Shown here: one piece after another, positions 6,889 to 8,154 of the stretch
Layout of the letters: each line of letters starts with the position of its first letter
How positions within the stretch are numbered: position 1 is the first letter of the stretch
NCBI GenBank assembly: GCA_002297185.1
Contig: DBJV01000058.1
Span: forward strand, 1 to 8,154
Reading direction: 5' to 3'
Length of the DNA: 8,154 bases
DNA from: Christensenella sp. UBA767
GTDB lineage: Bacteria; Bacillota; Clostridia; Christensenellales; CAG-917
The notes under the pieces: generated by a model
The model's database searches: none
What the model saw: only the letters and a program-made list of their open reading frames with translations
Told to the model about the DNA's origin: nothing
Program-made: the position numbers and the translations under genes

Positions 6889-7742
6889 TGAATAGCGATA
6901 AATACGAAAATCAGCAGATGAGCACCTCAACGTTTGAGGTGCATCACAAAAAGGACAAGGACTTCAAAACGGTTGAGATGCACTCTCACGATTTTTCCGA
7001 AGTCTATTTCTTTTTGCAAGGCTCTGCAACGTACATTATCGAGGATTGCAAGTACGTTTTACGCCCCGGCGACGTGCTTTTGATACCGCCGAGCAAACTT
7101 CACCAACTCGACATAAAAGACTCTGCAGAGACGTACGAACGCATCGTTTTGTGGCTGAATCAACGCTATTTACGGCGCATTTCCACCCAAAAAACCGATC
7201 TGAATACTTGCTTTTTGCAAGCCTCCGCGCACAATGCGTTTTTGGTGCGCAACGCCGTGATTTCCGACAAAATTCGGCATATGTTGGACGGCGTTTCCCA
7301 CTCGCAAGAGGACGCTTTCGGCTACGATATCGAAAACGAAGAGCGAATAAAGTCACTACTAGTGCTTTTGGGACAATATTTCCTGCAAAATGCCGACGAT
7401 TTTGCCGTATATGGCAAGAATAACGCCTGCGTAACCAAGGCAATTGACTACATTTCAGAGCATATAACCGAGGATTTGTCCCTCGACGCGATTGCCTCTG
7501 CGCTGTTCGTTGACAAATACTATTTTGCGCACGTTTTCAAGGAAAACACCAACACTTCACCGCACCGTTATATACTCAAAAAACGCCTCGTTCTCTCAAA
7601 GCAATACATTGAGCAAGGCTACCCCGTAACCGAGGTATATTTGAAGTGCGGATTTTCCGATTACACTCATTTTTTCCGCGCTTTCAAAAACGAATACGGC
7701 ATAACTCCAAAGCAATTTTACGCCTCGATCAACGTCCAATAA
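6888..7742 (+). CDS. AraC-family transcriptional regulator with N-terminal cupin
   Basis: A 284-aa DNA-binding protein transcribed divergently from the uronate operon, which it probably activates in response to a uronate or pathway intermediate. The N-terminal cupin ligand domain (about 28-110) has EMHSHDFSE (30-38) and RPGDVLLIPP (59-68) with H72, the usual cupin 1/2 signature. The C-terminal AraC domain (about 182-280) holds two helix-turn-helices. The second carries the family hallmark GFSDYTHFFRAFK (255-267) followed by EYGITPKQF (269-277). The length is normal. No Shine-Dalgarno sequence precedes the ATG at 6888 or the alternative in-frame ATG at 6918, and the predicted transcription start coincides with 6888. 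The ligand is inferred only from context; a single-gene divergent regulator of this type usually controls its neighbour and itself. Confidence 0.95.
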   Translation: MNSDKYENQQMSTSTFEVHHKKDKDFKTVEMHSHDFSEVYFFLQGSATYIIEDCKYVLRPGDVLLIPPSKLHQLDIKDSAETYERIVLWLNQRYLRRISTQKTDLNTCFLQASAHNAFLVRNAVISDKIRHMLDGVSHSQEDAFGYDIENEERIKSLLVLLGQYFLQNADDFAVYGKNNACVTKAIDYISEHITEDLSLDAIASALFVDKYYFAHVFKENTNTSPHRYILKKRLVLSKQYIEQGYPVTEVYLKCGFSDYTHFFRAFKNEYGITPKQFYASINVQ

Positions 7743-7781
7743 TCGATGTGAAGTTGAAATGAATTTTTGAAAAGACAAATT

Positions 7782-7800
7782 AAAATCCGACAGATTTTTT
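7782..7800 (+). terminator. Weak candidate hairpin after the AraC gene
   Basis: AAAATC (7782-7787) and GATTTT (7793-7798) can pair around a CGACA loop, with two further T residues after the stem. Only one GC pair is present, so it would be a poor terminator on its own; a better candidate lies 20-40 nt further on. Confidence 0.25.
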
Positions 7801-7814
7801 CGTTCAACGCATAT

Positions 7815-7844
7815 AAAAACCCGCCAAAATTATGACGGTTTTTT
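7815..7844. terminator. Probable bidirectional intrinsic terminator
   Basis: CCGCC (7821-7825) faces GACGG (7834-7838) across an AAAATTAT loop, with a run of A before and six T residues after (7839-7844). In the plus-strand RNA one C-A mismatch breaks the stem. In the minus-strand RNA the same position is a U-G wobble and the stem is complete, followed by five U. It therefore could end the AraC transcript about 75-100 nt after its stop. It could also stop any minus-strand transcript coming from beyond 7930. Confidence 0.6.
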
Positions 7845-7848
7845 GCCA

Positions 7849-7899
7849 TTTTTTAACATAAAAAACGCAAAAAAAATGCACAAAAATTATGTTAATTTT
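7849..7899. repeat. Pair of AT-rich palindromes sharing an inverted TTAACATAA core
   Basis: TTTTTTA-ACA-TAAAAAA (7849-7865) and AAAATTA-TGT-TAATTTT (7883-7899) are each perfect seven-pair palindromes with a 3-nt centre. They contain the 9-mer TTAACATAA and its reverse complement. They sit in a run of DNA far more AT-rich than the genes around it. They could be protein-binding sites, part of a promoter region for a gene beyond the window, or DNA left by a mobile element. No function can be assigned. Confidence 0.4.
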
Positions 7900-7923
7900 G
7901 GGGCTAAATTATGTCATTTTTGG
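7884..7923 (+). repeat. Two 18-bp direct repeats with 22-bp period
   Basis: AAATTATGTTAATTTTGG (7884-7901) and AAATTATGTCATTTTTGG (7906-7923) match at 16 of 18 positions. The start of the motif, AAATTATG, occurs again at 7827-7834 inside the terminator loop. The spacing is about two helical turns. Confidence 0.5.
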
Positions 7924-7931
7924 AAGTGGTT

Positions 7932-7965
7932 ATATCATAAAAGCGTTGTAAATATCATAAAAGCG
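7932..7965 (+). repeat. Two exact 14-bp direct repeats with 20-bp period
   Basis: ATATCATAAAAGCG occurs at 7932-7945 and again at 7952-7965 without mismatch, separated by 6 nt. The period of 20 bp puts both copies on the same face of the helix, as for cooperative protein-binding sites. Only two copies are present. Confidence 0.6.
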
Positions 7966-7970
7966 AACTG

Positions 7971-8043
7971 AGCAAAAATCGTCGCTGTGGCAACGGCAAC
8001 ACGCACCCCAGCGCATTGCCTCAGCCACGCTAGATTTATTGCT
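7971..8043. other. 73-nt nested imperfect hairpin (structured repeat or RNA candidate)
   Basis: Four nested arms pair in order. AGCAAAAATC (7971-7980) pairs with GATTTATTGCT (8033-8043) with one bulged base. GTGGC (7987-7991) pairs with GCCAC (8024-8028), GGCAA (7995-7999) with TTGCC (8016-8020), and CGC (8002-8004) with GCG (8011-8013) around the loop ACCCCA. That is about 23 base pairs with small internal loops. There is no T tract, so it is not a terminator. It is clearly GC-richer than the DNA to its left. It may be an extragenic palindromic repeat, the stem of an untranslated RNA, or the end of a mobile element. Confidence 0.45.
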
Positions 8044-8154
8044 CTTGCTAACCGCGCAACCGATACACGCTATCAGATTGAGAGGGATAAAAACTCCTAC
8101 CGCAGTTTCGCTATATCGCTTGCTTGGTGTGTACGCACTTCGTGCTTGTAAGGA

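Larger units (their letters stand above)
7743..8154. other. 412-nt stretch without a recognisable gene
   Basis: This region divides into a terminator zone (7743-7850), a very AT-rich zone with palindromes and direct repeats (7849-7970) and a GC-richer zone with nested inverted repeats (7971-8154). The last zone also has small hairpins: GATA-CACGC-TATC at 8062-8074 and GCAC-TTC-GTGC at 8135-8145. I see no tRNA, rRNA, known riboswitch or intact coding region. The sharp composition change near 7970 suggests a boundary. Confidence 0.5.
7930..8154 (-). other. Open frame without start, running off the window edge (doubtful coding)
   Basis: On the minus strand one frame is open from the window end to a TAA at 7930-7932, giving 74 residues. 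The translation is rich in cysteine and serine (six Cys, including GACCRC), and I recognise no family. A frame of about 57 codons on the plus strand is also open over the same DNA (7971-8148). Two overlapping open frames, palindromic structure and repeats within the frame argue for non-coding DNA with few stop triplets. A true gene tail cannot be excluded because the upstream part is outside the window. Confidence 0.2.

Noticed and set aside
7882..7965. CRISPR-like array
   Set aside because: Only two copies of each short repeat with 4-6 nt between them; no spacers of proper length and no cas genes.
7971..8154. tRNA or known riboswitch
   Set aside because: No acceptor, anticodon or T-loop pattern and no riboswitch core that I recognise.

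Overview
The window looks like chromosomal DNA from a low-to-mid GC Gram-positive bacterium, most likely an uncultured gut-type Clostridia/Firmicutes member. This is an inference from three things: strong AAGGAG-type Shine-Dalgarno sites, the short (about 350 aa) Gram-positive form of mannonate dehydratase, and a Bacillus YjmF-like short-chain dehydrogenase in the place of the long-chain UxuB of E. coli. No marker gene fixes the species.

Positions 6-6778 hold seven tightly packed minus-strand genes that read from right to left: uxaC, uxuA, an SDR-type uxuB, eda, kdgK, a TIM-barrel sugar isomerase/epimerase-like gene and a Gfo/Idh/MocA oxidoreductase. Stops and starts overlap by 4 nt (ATGA) at three junctions, are 1 nt apart at one and overlap by 13 nt at another. 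The only real gap is 47 nt, between kdgK and the epimerase-like gene. The first five genes make a complete route from D-glucuronate via D-fructuronate, D-mannonate, KDG and KDPG to pyruvate and glyceraldehyde 3-phosphate. There is no galacturonate-specific branch (UxaA/UxaB), no transporter and no recognisable glycoside hydrolase in the window. The last two genes lie outside this route and are the most open functional question. Their family pairing resembles enzymes that oxidise a sugar and then rearrange or cleave it.

Positions 6779-6887 form a compact divergent regulatory region. The uxaC operon has a good extended -10 promoter. The plus-strand AraC-family regulator at 6888-7742 has a promoter whose predicted start of transcription falls on its ATG, so its mRNA may be leaderless. 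The regulator has an N-terminal cupin and a C-terminal double helix-turn-helix, and is the obvious candidate controller of the operon.

Positions 7743-8154 contain no gene I can recognise. The stretch begins with a probable bidirectional terminator. An AT-rich segment follows, with short palindromes and direct repeats. It ends in a GC-richer segment with a 73-nt nested imperfect hairpin and open frames on both strands that look like low-stop-density artefacts. This segment may be a dispersed structured repeat or the edge of an element cut off by the window.
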